From assembly GCA_937880125.1 (NCBI GenBank), contig CALFLU010000016.1, forward strand, positions 1 through 32,965: 32,965 nt of DNA. Reading direction: 5' to 3'. This document shows positions 23,749-31,981 of the stretch, piece by piece. The notes under the pieces were generated by a model. It was given only the letters and a program-made list of their open reading frames with translations. It was not told the origin of the DNA and did not search any database. Each line of letters opens with the position of its first letter. The stretch's first letter is position 1. The stretch comes from an uncultured Eubacteriaceae bacterium. GTDB lineage: Bacteria > Bacillota > Clostridia > Eubacteriales > UBA1433. The position numbers and the translations under genes are program-made.

Positions 23749-24171
23749 ATGAATAAAGAAATTATCATTGAAGTAACGCAAGAACAAGAAAAACAGCTTC
23801 AGCGACAAGCTGAACAGAGAAGAATGTCACTGACGGATTATTTGTTGGTTCTTGCGCAAAAAGATCGATTAAAAATCAGGAAGAAACGTGACAGATATCG
23901 AATCAACTATGGCAGAGGTGTAGAAAAAGCGCATCTGGCCACGGCAGAAAAAGCCATGCGCAAAGCGGATATTTTTGCGGCACGTACGGGCAGAAATATC
24001 AGTATCGAAAAAGGCGGATCAGTCGTGGCTTTTCGTCAATGGCGCAAAGGAAACGAAGGATTGGAAGAGCAAAAATCGCCGATTGTCTTTGGCAACAGGG
24101 GGTATTTTGCCGATTGGGTGGTGCTGGATCAGCACGACTATGGCCACGCCGTTGAAGGCAAAAAAGCCTGA
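23749..24171 (+). CDS. unknown protein with a ribbon-helix-helix-like N-terminus
   Basis: 140 residues, not recognised. The first 45 (IIIEVTQEQEKQLQRQAEQR, then MSLTDYLLVLAQ) have the strand-helix-turn-helix look of ribbon-helix-helix DNA-binding antitoxins or mobilisation proteins. The middle is strongly basic (RLKIRKKRDRYRINYGRG). The C-terminal part ends with FGNRGYFADWVVLDQHDYGH. No toxin gene is adjacent. GAGAGG precedes the ATG. The next gene, on the same strand, is a small unknown protein with its own likely promoter. Confidence 0.7.
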   Translation: MNKEIIIEVTQEQEKQLQRQAEQRRMSLTDYLLVLAQKDRLKIRKKRDRYRINYGRGVEKAHLATAEKAMRKADIFAARTGRNISIEKGGSVVAFRQWRKGNEGLEEQKSPIVFGNRGYFADWVVLDQHDYGHAVEGKKA

Positions 24172-24249
24172 TATTCGGCAATCAAGAGAAAAGGGTAAGT
24201 AAAAAAATGCCAAAAATAGGAAAAAAGTGTAGCGCTCAAAAGATAAGTA

Positions 24250-24258
24250 TGATACAAT
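24250..24258 (+). promoter_or_regulatory. extended -10 promoter for the 77-codon gene
   Basis: TGATACAAT fits an extended -10; the -35 is weak. It lies 36 bases before the ATG. Confidence 0.4.
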
Positions 24259-24294
24259 CAGTGTACCAAATGAATAATTAACAGGAGGTAAGGA

Positions 24295-24528
24295 ATGAAG
24301 ACCATTTATGAAAGCCCGGATCAATTTGAAGGTTGGAAGCCCTGTTCAACGGCTGATTATCAAATTTTGTGCGGCAAAAAAGGTTCTCCTTGCGAGCTGG
24401 CTGCCCGAAAACAAAATGTGTGGGAACCTGCGATGGAAAAAGTGATGACAGTGGACAGTGATGATGATCATGCGGTATTGATGTTTGAAGATGTGTCAGT
24501 AGACTTTGTTAAAGAAAAGAACGTCTAA
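24295..24528 (+). CDS. small unknown protein
   Basis: 77 residues, not recognised. It is acidic, with two cysteines near the middle (LCGKKGSPCEL) and an acidic C-terminal half (TVDSDDDHAVLMFEDVSVDF). It has no signal peptide or membrane segment. A very good site, AGGAGGTAAGGA, precedes the ATG, and a hairpin follows the stop, so it is probably expressed as its own unit. Confidence 0.7.
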   Translation: MKTIYESPDQFEGWKPCSTADYQILCGKKGSPCELAARKQNVWEPAMEKVMTVDSDDDHAVLMFEDVSVDFVKEKNV

Positions 24529-24552
24529 GAAAAAACGAATAGCCATACAATG

Positions 24553-24582
24553 CAAAGCCGAGAAGTTTTCTTCTCGGCTTTG
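24553..24582 (+). terminator. terminator-like hairpin after the 77-codon gene
   Basis: CAAAGCCGAGAAG pairs fully with CTTCTCGGCTTTG around TTTT (13 pairs). No long T-tract follows, so its strength as a terminator is uncertain. Confidence 0.65.
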
Positions 24583-24649
24583 TGCTGCTATGCACCGGGA
24601 GAAGATTGAATAGTGGCATGAAAGAAGTCCTTTTCTTTTACCGTGTTTT

Positions 24650-24658
24650 TGGTATAAT
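24650..24658 (+). promoter_or_regulatory. extended -10 promoter for ruvA-purB operon
   Basis: TGGTATAAT, a perfect extended -10, 24 bases before the ruvA start; the -35 is weak. Confidence 0.6.
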
Positions 24659-24682
24659 AGATAAAACGGGAGTGAAAACAAA

Positions 24683-25279
24683 TTGTACGATTATATTCAA
24701 GGAAAATTAATAGAAACAGGCGCAGATTATGCGGTGATTGAAAATGGCGGGATTGGATACAGATTATCTGTGTCTACCAATGCCGCTTTCGTTTTGCAGG
24801 AAACAAAGGCGGAAGCCAAACTTTATGCCCATGTCAAAATCAGAGACGATGCACCCATTCTTTACGGTTTTATCAGCAAAGCCGAAAGAGAATTGTATCT
24901 GGCGCTTACCACGGTTTCGGGTGTCGGGCCAAAGGCTGCCATGGCACTGCTCAGTTATCACGCGGATAAAAGCATTGTACAAGCCATTCGTGACGGCGAT
25001 GCCAAGTTACTTTGTACGGCACCGGGTATAGGCTTAAAAACGGCACAGCGCATTATTGTAGACTTAAAAGGCAAGTTTGCAGACACCGATGACTTTGACG
25101 ACTTGCCCTTGGGCATAAGCCGAGAAGCAGACGAAGAAAAGAGTATTTGCGTCGACGCGCTGATATCGCTGGGCTATGGACGCACTGTAGCCATTTCTTT
25201 GGTGGAACAAACGTACAATAAAGAAGAGACAACGCAAAAAAATATCCTCAACGCGCTGGCCAGCGCCGATAGGCTGTAG
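24683..25279 (+). CDS. ruvA: Holliday junction branch migration protein RuvA
   Basis: 198 residues. Binds Holliday junctions as a tetramer and loads the RuvB motor. Domain I (OB fold) begins MYDYIQGKLIETG, written here with a TTG start. Domain II has two helix-hairpin-helix motifs (VSGVGPKAAMALLS at about 78-91; APGIGLKTAQRII at about 113-125). Domain III at the C-terminus contacts RuvB. The TTG is supported by the family's N-terminus and a GGGAG site about 10 bases away. ruvB starts 9 bases after the stop. It opens an operon to purB. Confidence 0.96.
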   Translation: MYDYIQGKLIETGADYAVIENGGIGYRLSVSTNAAFVLQETKAEAKLYAHVKIRDDAPILYGFISKAERELYLALTTVSGVGPKAAMALLSYHADKSIVQAIRDGDAKLLCTAPGIGLKTAQRIIVDLKGKFADTDDFDDLPLGISREADEEKSICVDALISLGYGRTVAISLVEQTYNKEETTQKNILNALASADRL

Positions 25280-25288
25280 GGGACTGTT

Positions 25289-26320
25289 ATGGAAAAAAAG
25301 AGAATCCTTACAACTTCAAAAACGGAGATTGACACAGAAAACGAAAAAAGTCTGCGTCCCTCCTCGCTAAAAGAATATATCGGGCAAGAAAAAATCAAGG
25401 GCAACATGGATGTGTTTATCTCGGCTGCAAGACAGCGCGAAGACACCTTGGATCATGTTCTTTTTTTTGGACCGCCCGGCTTGGGCAAGACAACGCTTGC
25501 CTATATTGTCGCGCGAGAAATGGGTGTCAATATCAAAGTAACATCGGGTCCTGCCATTGAAAAACCCGGGGACTTGGCTGCAATGCTGTCTAATTTAAGC
25601 AAGGGAGACATCTTGTTTATAGACGAAATTCACCGCATGAACAAGGTCGTGGAAGAGGTGCTCTATCCCGCACTTGAAGACTTTGCTTTGGACATTATTG
25701 TGGGCAAAGGGCCCGGAGCTCGTTCGATAAGGTTGGATTTACCTCCCTTTACATTGATTGGCGCCACTACACGGGCGGGGTTACTTTCTTCGCCGTTGCG
25801 CGATCGCTTTGGTGTGATTTGCAGGTTGGAATTGTACAGTCCCGAAGAATTGCAGGAAATTATTATGCGTTCGGCAAAGATATTGGATGTGGATATTACA
25901 CCTCAAGGCGCTCATGAACTTGCTTGCAGAAGCAGAGGCACGCCACGTATTGCAAACAGAATTCTCAAACGCACGCGAGACTTTGTGCAAGTGTTGAATA
26001 TGAAAAAAATTGACGAAGAATCAGCGAAAAAATCCCTTGACTTTTTAGAAGTGGATGAAAAGGGATTGGACACCAATGACAGGCGGATGCTAAATACCAT
26101 TATCAATGCCTTTGGGGGCGGCCCTGTGGGTCTGGACACACTGGCGGCGGCCATCGGAGAAGAAAAAGACAACATTGAAGATGTCTATGAGCCGTATTTG
26201 ATTCAAATCGGATTTATTCAAAGAACGCCCAGGGGGCGCATTGCAACGCGCCATGCATACGAACACTTAAAAATTCCATATCAAGAGGGACAGATTGAAA
26301 ACGAGCGATTTTTATTATGA
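25289..26320 (+). CDS. ruvB: Holliday junction helicase RuvB
   Basis: 343 residues, AAA+ ATPase that drives branch migration. Walker A GPPGLGKT at 61-68, Walker B LFIDEIH, sensor-1 region [19 protein letters not shown] with the arginine finger nearby, and the winged-helix C-terminus ([19 protein letters not shown]). A TAGGGGA site precedes the ATG. Its last 26 bases overlap the start of queA. Confidence 0.97.
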   Translation: MEKKRILTTSKTEIDTENEKSLRPSSLKEYIGQEKIKGNMDVFISAARQREDTLDHVLFFGPPGLGKTTLAYIVAREMGVNIKVTSGPAIEKPGDLAAMLSNLSKGDILFIDEIHRMNKVVEEVLYPALEDFALDIIVGKGPGARSIRLDLPPFTLIGATTRAGLLSSPLRDRFGVICRLELYSPEELQEIIMRSAKILDVDITPQGAHELACRSRGTPRIANRILKRTRDFVQVLNMKKIDEESAKKSLDFLEVDEKGLDTNDRRMLNTIINAFGGGPVGLDTLAAAIGEEKDNIEDVYEPYLIQIGFIQRTPRGRIATRHAYEHLKIPYQEGQIENERFLL

Positions 26321-27317
26321 GCTGCCCAAAGAACTGATTGCGCAATATCCTTCAACACAGCGAGACGCCTCTGCACTGATGGTGATTCATCGCATAACAG
26401 GTCTTACAGAGCATAAACATTTTTATGACATTGTCGATTACTTGCAACCGGGGGACTGCTTGGTTTTTAACGATTCCAAAGTCATTCGTGCCAGGCTTTT
26501 GGGCAAAAAACAAACCGGTGCAAAAATCGAAATTTTACTGATTAAACAAATCGAAAAAAAACATTGGCAAGCTTTGATAAAACCGTTAAAACGGTTAAAA
26601 GAAAATGATATAATAACCATAGAGCAGGACTTTAGCGTAAAACTTTTGCAAAAAGAGGCTCAAGGTACCTGTTTGGTGGAACTCATGGGCACAAGCGATT
26701 CGCTGGCACAAATCGAACGTTACGGAAAAATCCCGCTGCCGCCCTATATTGAGGATGATGAATCGAAATATGATCGATATCAGACCATCTATGCTAAAAC
26801 ACCGGGCTCGGTGGCGGCACCCACTGCAGGGCTGCATTTCAGCGAAGAGCTGTTGGCAAAAATCAAAGAAAAAAATGTTTCTCAGGCATTTTTGACACTG
26901 CATGTGGGTATTGATACCTTTCGACCGGTCAAAGAAGACCGTGTCGAAAACCACAAGATGCACACAGAATATTATCATATATCTCAAGAAAACGCAGATT
27001 TAATCAACGAAACCAAGTCTCATGGCAAAAGGATTATTCCCGTGGGGACCACGGCAATGCGAACCCTGGAAGGATGTATGCAAAAATACGGGCGCATCAA
27101 AGCCGTTGCCGACAGCACGGATATTTACATTTATCCGCCCTATGAGTTTAAAATTGCCGATGCGTTGATTACAAATTTTCACCTGCCGCAGTCGACGCTT
27201 TTGATGCTGGTTTCGGCATTTTATGACAGAGAAAAACTGTTGGCAGCTTACCGCCAAGCCATTGAGCACCAATATCGTTTCTTCAGTTTCGGAGACGCGA
27301 TGTTTCTTCATTCATAG
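26295..27317 (+). CDS. queA: S-adenosylmethionine:tRNA ribosyltransferase-isomerase
   Basis: 340 residues. Adds the epoxycyclopentanediol ring to preQ1-tRNA using SAM, the step after Tgt in queuosine synthesis. The family N-terminus MKTSDFxYELPxELIAQ is matched exactly from the TTG at 26295, so TTG is the start, with AGAGGGA just before. [22 protein letters not shown] and [10 protein letters not shown] are other family segments. The start overlaps ruvB. Its partner tgt lies at the left edge of the window. Confidence 0.96.
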   Translation: MKTSDFYYELPKELIAQYPSTQRDASALMVIHRITGLTEHKHFYDIVDYLQPGDCLVFNDSKVIRARLLGKKQTGAKIEILLIKQIEKKHWQALIKPLKRLKENDIITIEQDFSVKLLQKEAQGTCLVELMGTSDSLAQIERYGKIPLPPYIEDDESKYDRYQTIYAKTPGSVAAPTAGLHFSEELLAKIKEKNVSQAFLTLHVGIDTFRPVKEDRVENHKMHTEYYHISQENADLINETKSHGKRIIPVGTTAMRTLEGCMQKYGRIKAVADSTDIYIYPPYEFKIADALITNFHLPQSTLLMLVSAFYDREKLLAAYRQAIEHQYRFFSFGDAMFLHS

Positions 27318-27354
27318 ATGAATTTATCCAAATTTACACAAAGGAGCGAGAAAG

Positions 27355-28554
27355 ATGCAACCGATACGAACAGCCAAAAATTTGCAGACCATTACACCGT
27401 CCATGACGCTGGCCATTACGGCAAAAGCAAAACAATTGAGGGCAGAAGGAAAGAACGTAATAGGATTTGGTGCGGGAGAACCCGATTTTGACACCCCCGA
27501 GGCAATTAAGCAGGCGGGCATTGCCGCCATTAACGACAATTTTACGCGCTATACCGAAGTAAACGGCACCATGGCGCTGCGCAAATTGATTTGCAAAAAA
27601 TTTCAAGACGAAAACAACCTGGCCTATGAGCCCAAAAACATTATTGTCAACAGCGGTGCAAAGCACAGCCTGTTTTTGGCTTTGTCTGCGATATTAAATC
27701 CGGGGGAAGAAGTAATTATTCCCGTGCCCTATTGGGTGAGCTATCCCGAAATGGTCAAAATTGCAGGCGGAGTACCGATATATGTGCAAACAACAGCCGA
27801 AAACGGATTTAAGGTGACGGCGCAGGATTTGCAAAACGCATTGAGCGAAAAAACAAAAGCCATTATGCTCAACTCGCCCTCAAATCCCACAGGCAGCGTC
27901 TACTCAAAAGAAGAGCTGCAGGTGGTGGCTGATTTTGCGGTTCAAAACAATGTGATGGTTCTTTCGGATGAAATTTATGAAAGCATCGTCTATGACGGCG
28001 TAGAGCATGTCAGCATTGCACAGTTGGGAGAAGATATTAAAAAGAATGCCATTGTCATCAACGGCTTGTCTAAAACCTATGCCATGACGGGATGGCGCAT
28101 CGGCTATACCGCAGCGGAAGAAGACATTATCAAAGCCATGAGTAGCATTCAGGGTCACACAGTGTCGCATCCTGCTTCCATGGCGCAAAAGGCCGGTGAA
28201 GCTGCCATGACATTGGATAAAAAAATCATCGAAGAAATGGTGGAGCAATACGATGAACGAAGACAGTTTATGATGCGCTATATTGATGAAAATATTTCGG
28301 AACTGTCTTATATCAAACCGGAAGGCGCCTTTTATTTGTATGTGGATATTTCAAAAATATTCGGCAAAACCTATAAGGGCAAGACGGTGAATTGCGCGTT
28401 GGATTTTGCCGGTGTGCTTTTGGAAGAAGCCTTGGTTGCAGTCATTCCAGGCGAGGGATTTGGGACAAAAGAATTTATTCGCCTATCCTACGCAACATCG
28501 ATGGCAAACATTGAAGAAGGACTCAAAAGAATCAAAGATTTTTTGAATGAATAA
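27355..28554 (+). CDS. pyridoxal-phosphate aminotransferase, class I (aspartate aminotransferase type)
   Basis: 399 residues, the normal length. PLP is held by Lys240 in SKTYAMTGWRIG; Asp205 and Tyr208 (SDEIYE), Asn177 (SPSNPTG) and Arg248 are the expected partners. The type-Ib AspB group (FGAGEPDFDTP at about 38-48) fits best. Exact amino-acid range is uncertain: aspartate, but possibly also aromatic or prephenate. AAAGGAG precedes the ATG. It follows queA by 37 bases, and purB begins 13 bases later. It could supply aspartate for purB or 2-oxoacids for fermentation. Confidence 0.93.
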   Translation: MQPIRTAKNLQTITPSMTLAITAKAKQLRAEGKNVIGFGAGEPDFDTPEAIKQAGIAAINDNFTRYTEVNGTMALRKLICKKFQDENNLAYEPKNIIVNSGAKHSLFLALSAILNPGEEVIIPVPYWVSYPEMVKIAGGVPIYVQTTAENGFKVTAQDLQNALSEKTKAIMLNSPSNPTGSVYSKEELQVVADFAVQNNVMVLSDEIYESIVYDGVEHVSIAQLGEDIKKNAIVINGLSKTYAMTGWRIGYTAAEEDIIKAMSSIQGHTVSHPASMAQKAGEAAMTLDKKIIEEMVEQYDERRQFMMRYIDENISELSYIKPEGAFYLYVDISKIFGKTYKGKTVNCALDFAGVLLEEALVAVIPGEGFGTKEFIRLSYATSMANIEEGLKRIKDFLNE

Positions 28555-28567
28555 ATTTGAGGTAGCT

Positions 28568-29995
28568 ATGACCAATCAATACGTAAATCCGCTAAACGGC
28601 AGGTATGCGTCAAAAGAAATGTTACAGATATTTTCTGCGGACAATAAGTTTTCTACCTGGCGCAAGTTGTGGGTAGCACTTGCGGTTGCCGAAAAAGAGC
28701 TGGGTCTTCCCATTACCGAGGAACAAATTGCGCAAATGCGCGCCCATATTGACGATATAGACTATGACAAGGCAGCGGAATATGAAAAGAAGTTCAAACA
28801 TGATGTCATGGCCCATGTGCATACCTACGGGGACGCAGCGCCAAAGGCAAAGGCAATCATTCATTTGGGTGCCACCAGCGCCTATGTGGGAGACAATGCG
28901 GATATGATCATGTATCGCCAGGGGCTTAGGCTTGTTCACGACAAAGCCTTGGTGCTCATTGAGCGCATGAAGGATTTTGCGTTAAAATACGCCGATGTGC
29001 CTACGCTGGGCTATACGCATTTTCAACCTGCTCAACTGACCACGGTGGGCAAACGCGCGAGCCTATGGCTCTATGATTTGGTGTTGGACATGGAGCAAAT
29101 TCGCTTTACCCTGGAGGGCTTTCGCCTGCTGGGTGTGAAGGGAACCACGGGAACCCAGGCAAGCTTTATGAGCTTGTTTGAAAACGATGAAGAAAAAGTT
29201 ATGGCACTGGAAAAATCGGTGGAAAGACAAATGGGTTTTGAAGGCTCCTTTGCGGTGACGGGGCAAACCTATCCCCGCAAGTTCGATGCACGCATTTTGT
29301 ATTGTTTGAGCGATATTGCACAGTCGTTGCACAAGTGTGCAACGGATATTCGCCTTTTACAGCACCTCAAAGAAGTAGAAGAACCCTTCGGCAAAAGCCA
29401 AATCGGTTCATCTGCCATGGCCTATAAGCGCAATCCGATGAAATGCGAACGCATTTGTTCATTGGCGAGATTGGTTTTGACAAACGCCATCAATCCGCAG
29501 CTGACAGCATCAGTGCAGTGGTTTGAGCGCACGCTGGACGACAGCGCCAACAGGCGTATCAGCATTCCCGAAGCTTTTTTGGCGACGGATGCCATTTTAA
29601 ACCTTGCCATTAATGTCTTTGAAGGACTGGTGGTCAATGAAAAGGTCATCGAAAACCACATCCGACAAGAGCTCCCCTTTATGCTGACCGAAAACATGAT
29701 CATGGAGAGCGTCAAACAGGGTGCCGACAGACAAGAGGTGCACGAGCGCATTCGCGTATTGAGCATGGAGGCAGCGGAGCAGGTGAAAGTATACGGCAAA
29801 GAAAACGACCTGCTTGCGCGCATTGCAAAGGACGATTTGCTGAAACTGAGCGAGGCACAGCTGCACGCGATGACAGACCCTACTCTCTATACAGGGCGTT
29901 CGGCAAACCAGGTACGCGAATTTATAGACAGTCAGGTGCTTCCTTTGTTAAAGGACAGAAAAAATACGCCTCCCATCGAACAGCCCCGTGTGTAG
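28568..29995 (+). CDS. purB: adenylosuccinate lyase
   Basis: 475 residues from the ATG at 28568, which has GAGG about 6 bases upstream; an earlier in-frame ATG overlaps the aminotransferase and adds seven residues. Cleaves SAICAR and adenylosuccinate in purine synthesis. Conserved histidines are in HDVMAHVHTYGD (about 78-89) and GYTHFQPAQLTT (His151). The superfamily signature GSSAMAYKRNPMKCER covers 280-295 and has the eukaryote-like SSAMxYKRNP form. It is the last gene of the operon and is followed by a strong terminator. Confidence 0.95.
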   Translation: MTNQYVNPLNGRYASKEMLQIFSADNKFSTWRKLWVALAVAEKELGLPITEEQIAQMRAHIDDIDYDKAAEYEKKFKHDVMAHVHTYGDAAPKAKAIIHLGATSAYVGDNADMIMYRQGLRLVHDKALVLIERMKDFALKYADVPTLGYTHFQPAQLTTVGKRASLWLYDLVLDMEQIRFTLEGFRLLGVKGTTGTQASFMSLFENDEEKVMALEKSVERQMGFEGSFAVTGQTYPRKFDARILYCLSDIAQSLHKCATDIRLLQHLKEVEEPFGKSQIGSSAMAYKRNPMKCERICSLARLVLTNAINPQLTASVQWFERTLDDSANRRISIPEAFLATDAILNLAINVFEGLVVNEKVIENHIRQELPFMLTENMIMESVKQGADRQEVHERIRVLSMEAAEQVKVYGKENDLLARIAKDDLLKLSEAQLHAMTDPTLYTGRSANQVREFIDSQVLPLLKDRKNTPPIEQPRV

Positions 29996-30018
29996 GGTGT
30001 TCTAACAGGAAACTTCAG

Positions 30019-30055
30019 ACACATAGACAATTTGGTTTTGTCTATGTGTTTTTTT
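30019..30055 (+). terminator. terminator of the ruvA-purB operon
   Basis: ACACATAGACAA pairs with TTGTCTATGTGT around a 7-base loop, followed by six T. Confidence 0.93.
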
Positions 30056-30076
30056 GAAGAAAAATGTCAAAAGGGG

Positions 30077-30105
30077 TTGCTTTTCTTCTGTGAAAGCAGT
30101 ATACT
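30077..30105 (+). promoter_or_regulatory. promoter of the DUF4358 lipoprotein gene
   Basis: TTGCTT, 17 bases, TATACT, 57 bases before the ATG. Confidence 0.65.
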
Positions 30106-30162
30106 CTATTCGTTACAAAATAGTTACAACTCAGATACACTTTATATAAACGGGAGCAATGT

Positions 30163-30636
30163 ATGAAACGCATATTGGTTGTTTTTGGTGGTACGGCAGC
30201 ACTGATTCTGATTTTGGCACTTTCACTGATTTCTTGTAAAAAGGCAGAACCGGCGCTGAAAATTGTTGATTTTGGCCTATTGAAAGATGAAGTGAGCGCA
30301 GCGATGAATATATCCATGCCCAAGGAGATTGACGAGCAAATGCTTCAATCGCAATACGGGCTCAGTGCAAGTCAGGTGGAAAAATTCAGCGGAATAACTT
30401 CTGCGAGCATGACAAGTGCGGATACGTTTTTGGCTATTATGGGCAAAGAAGGAAACACGGCGGCCATTGAGAGTGCTTTTCAAAAGCGCATTGAAGATAT
30501 CAAACAATCCTTTGCCAATAATTTGGAGGCCGAAAAACTCAACAGCGCAAAGATAATCAAAAAAGATGATTATGTATTTTTGGTTATTTCAGATCATGTC
30601 AAAGAAGTGGAAAAAATTATCAACAGCCGTTTTTAA
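30163..30636 (+). CDS. DUF4358 family lipoprotein
   Basis: 157 residues. The N-terminus is a lipoprotein signal: MKR, then a hydrophobic stretch and the lipobox LISC with Cys25, so the mature protein should be anchored on the outer face of the membrane. The rest fits DUF4358: QSQYGLSASQV, SADTFLAIM, AFQKRIEDIKQSFA and DDYVFLVISD. No function is known for the family. CGGGAG precedes the ATG. It is a single gene between promoter and terminator. Confidence 0.83.
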   Translation: MKRILVVFGGTAALILILALSLISCKKAEPALKIVDFGLLKDEVSAAMNISMPKEIDEQMLQSQYGLSASQVEKFSGITSASMTSADTFLAIMGKEGNTAAIESAFQKRIEDIKQSFANNLEAEKLNSAKIIKKDDYVFLVISDHVKEVEKIINSRF

Positions 30637-30647
30637 AAGAAAAATAA

Positions 30648-30680
30648 AAACACCCTTGCAGGATGCAGGGGTGTTTTTTT
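30648..30680 (+). terminator. terminator of the DUF4358 gene
   Basis: AACACCCTTGCA pairs with TGCAGGGGTGTT around GGA, followed by T residues. Confidence 0.9.
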
Positions 30681-30735
30681 ATATAAAAAAAGAAGAACCG
30701 CGAAATGGAGTTGTGAAATGTTCTAAAATCGACTA

Positions 30736-30744
30736 TGATATAAT
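30736..30744 (+). promoter_or_regulatory. extended -10 promoter of the dehydrogenase gene
   Basis: TGATATAAT, a perfect extended -10; the -35 is weak. It lies 30 bases before the ATG. Confidence 0.5.
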
Positions 30745-30774
30745 CAATATCTTAAATAACGAAGGGAAGTAGAC

Positions 30775-31932
30775 ATGATCGCTGAAAAATTGCAAAAACA
30801 CATAGAAACACTGATTCGGGCACAATATCAACGCATCGAAAAAATGAAAGAGGACAAAGAATTTATTGACTATGCAGCGCTGAGTCCCATTGTAGTCGGC
30901 TTGATTGGCGGAGATGGAATAGGGCCGTTTATTACAAATCACACTTACCAAGTGCTCAAATCTTTGCTCAGCAAAGAGTTGGCAGAGGGCAAAATTGTAT
31001 TTCGACAAATAGACGGATTGACCATTGAAAACCGAGCCAAGGCCGCAAGGGCCATTCCCGAAGATGTTTTGGAAGAAATCAAAGCTTGCCACGTGCTGCT
31101 CAAAGGGCCCACGACAACACCGCGTGCGGGAGACAAGTGGAAAAATATTGAAAGCGCCAATGTGGCCATGCGCCGTGAGTTGGATTTATTTGCAAATATT
31201 CGCCCTGTAAGAGTGCCCGAAGAAGACATCGATTGGGTATTTTACCGCGAAAACACAGAGGGATCTTACGTTTTGGGCAGTCACGGAATTTGTTTGGACG
31301 ACGAATTGTGCATGGACTTTACCGTGACCACAAAAGAGGGCAGTGAACGCATTTTGCGGGCGGCTTTTGACTATGCCGTTAAGTCCGGGAAAAACAGGGT
31401 CACGGCAGTGACCAAAGCTAACATTATTAAAGCCACAGACGGAAAATTTTTGGAGTTGGCAAAAGTCATTGCAAAAGAATATCCGAGTGTGGAATTTGAT
31501 GACTGGTATGTGGATATTATGGCTGCTAAGCTGTTGGATCCCAAACGCAGAACGCAGTTTAAGGTGATTGTTTTGCCGAATTTGTACGGCGATATATTAA
31601 CGGACGAAGCAGCCGAATTGCAAGGGGGCGTGGGCACGGCGGGAAGTGCCAATTTGGGCAAGCGATATGCCATGTTCGAGGCCATTCACGGCTCTGCGCC
31701 GAGAATGGTGGACGAAGGCAGGGCGGCCTATGCGGATCCTTCCAGCATGATGCGCGCAGCGGTGATGATGCTCGAACACATCGGCTATGCACAACAGGCA
31801 CTTGAGCTTTCTACGGCACTGGACAAAGCGCTTGTTTCCGAAAAGAAAATGGTCATCACAGGCAGGCAAGACGGTGCCACCTCACAGGATTTTTGCAATT
31901 ATGTGATTGAACTTTTAAACGAAAGCAAGTAA
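30775..31932 (+). CDS. isocitrate/isopropylmalate dehydrogenase family protein
   Basis: 385 residues, decarboxylating 3-hydroxyacid dehydrogenase fold. GGDGIGPFI near 49-57, ANVAMRRELDLFANIRPVR at about 129-147, FYRENTEGSYV, the family signature NLYGDILTDEAAELQGGVGTAG with Mg-binding Asp residues, and EAIHGSAP are clear. The S-x-N phosphorylation-loop region (SANVAMRR) favours isocitrate over isopropylmalate as substrate, and NAD use seems more likely than NADP, but I cannot prove it. No leuB-type neighbours (leuA, leuC, leuD) are present. GAAGGGA precedes the ATG. Confidence 0.87.
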   Translation: MIAEKLQKHIETLIRAQYQRIEKMKEDKEFIDYAALSPIVVGLIGGDGIGPFITNHTYQVLKSLLSKELAEGKIVFRQIDGLTIENRAKAARAIPEDVLEEIKACHVLLKGPTTTPRAGDKWKNIESANVAMRRELDLFANIRPVRVPEEDIDWVFYRENTEGSYVLGSHGICLDDELCMDFTVTTKEGSERILRAAFDYAVKSGKNRVTAVTKANIIKATDGKFLELAKVIAKEYPSVEFDDWYVDIMAAKLLDPKRRTQFKVIVLPNLYGDILTDEAAELQGGVGTAGSANLGKRYAMFEAIHGSAPRMVDEGRAAYADPSSMMRAAVMMLEHIGYAQQALELSTALDKALVSEKKMVITGRQDGATSQDFCNYVIELLNESK

Positions 31933-31940
31933 TTTTGCAT

Positions 31941-31971
31941 AAAAAAACCACCCGTATGGGTGGCTTTTTTT
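31941..31971. terminator. bidirectional terminator between dehydrogenase and PBP genes
   Basis: CCACCC-GTAT-GGGTGG flanked by seven A before and seven T after, between convergent genes. Confidence 0.9.
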
Positions 31972-31981
31972 ATGGTATTTA

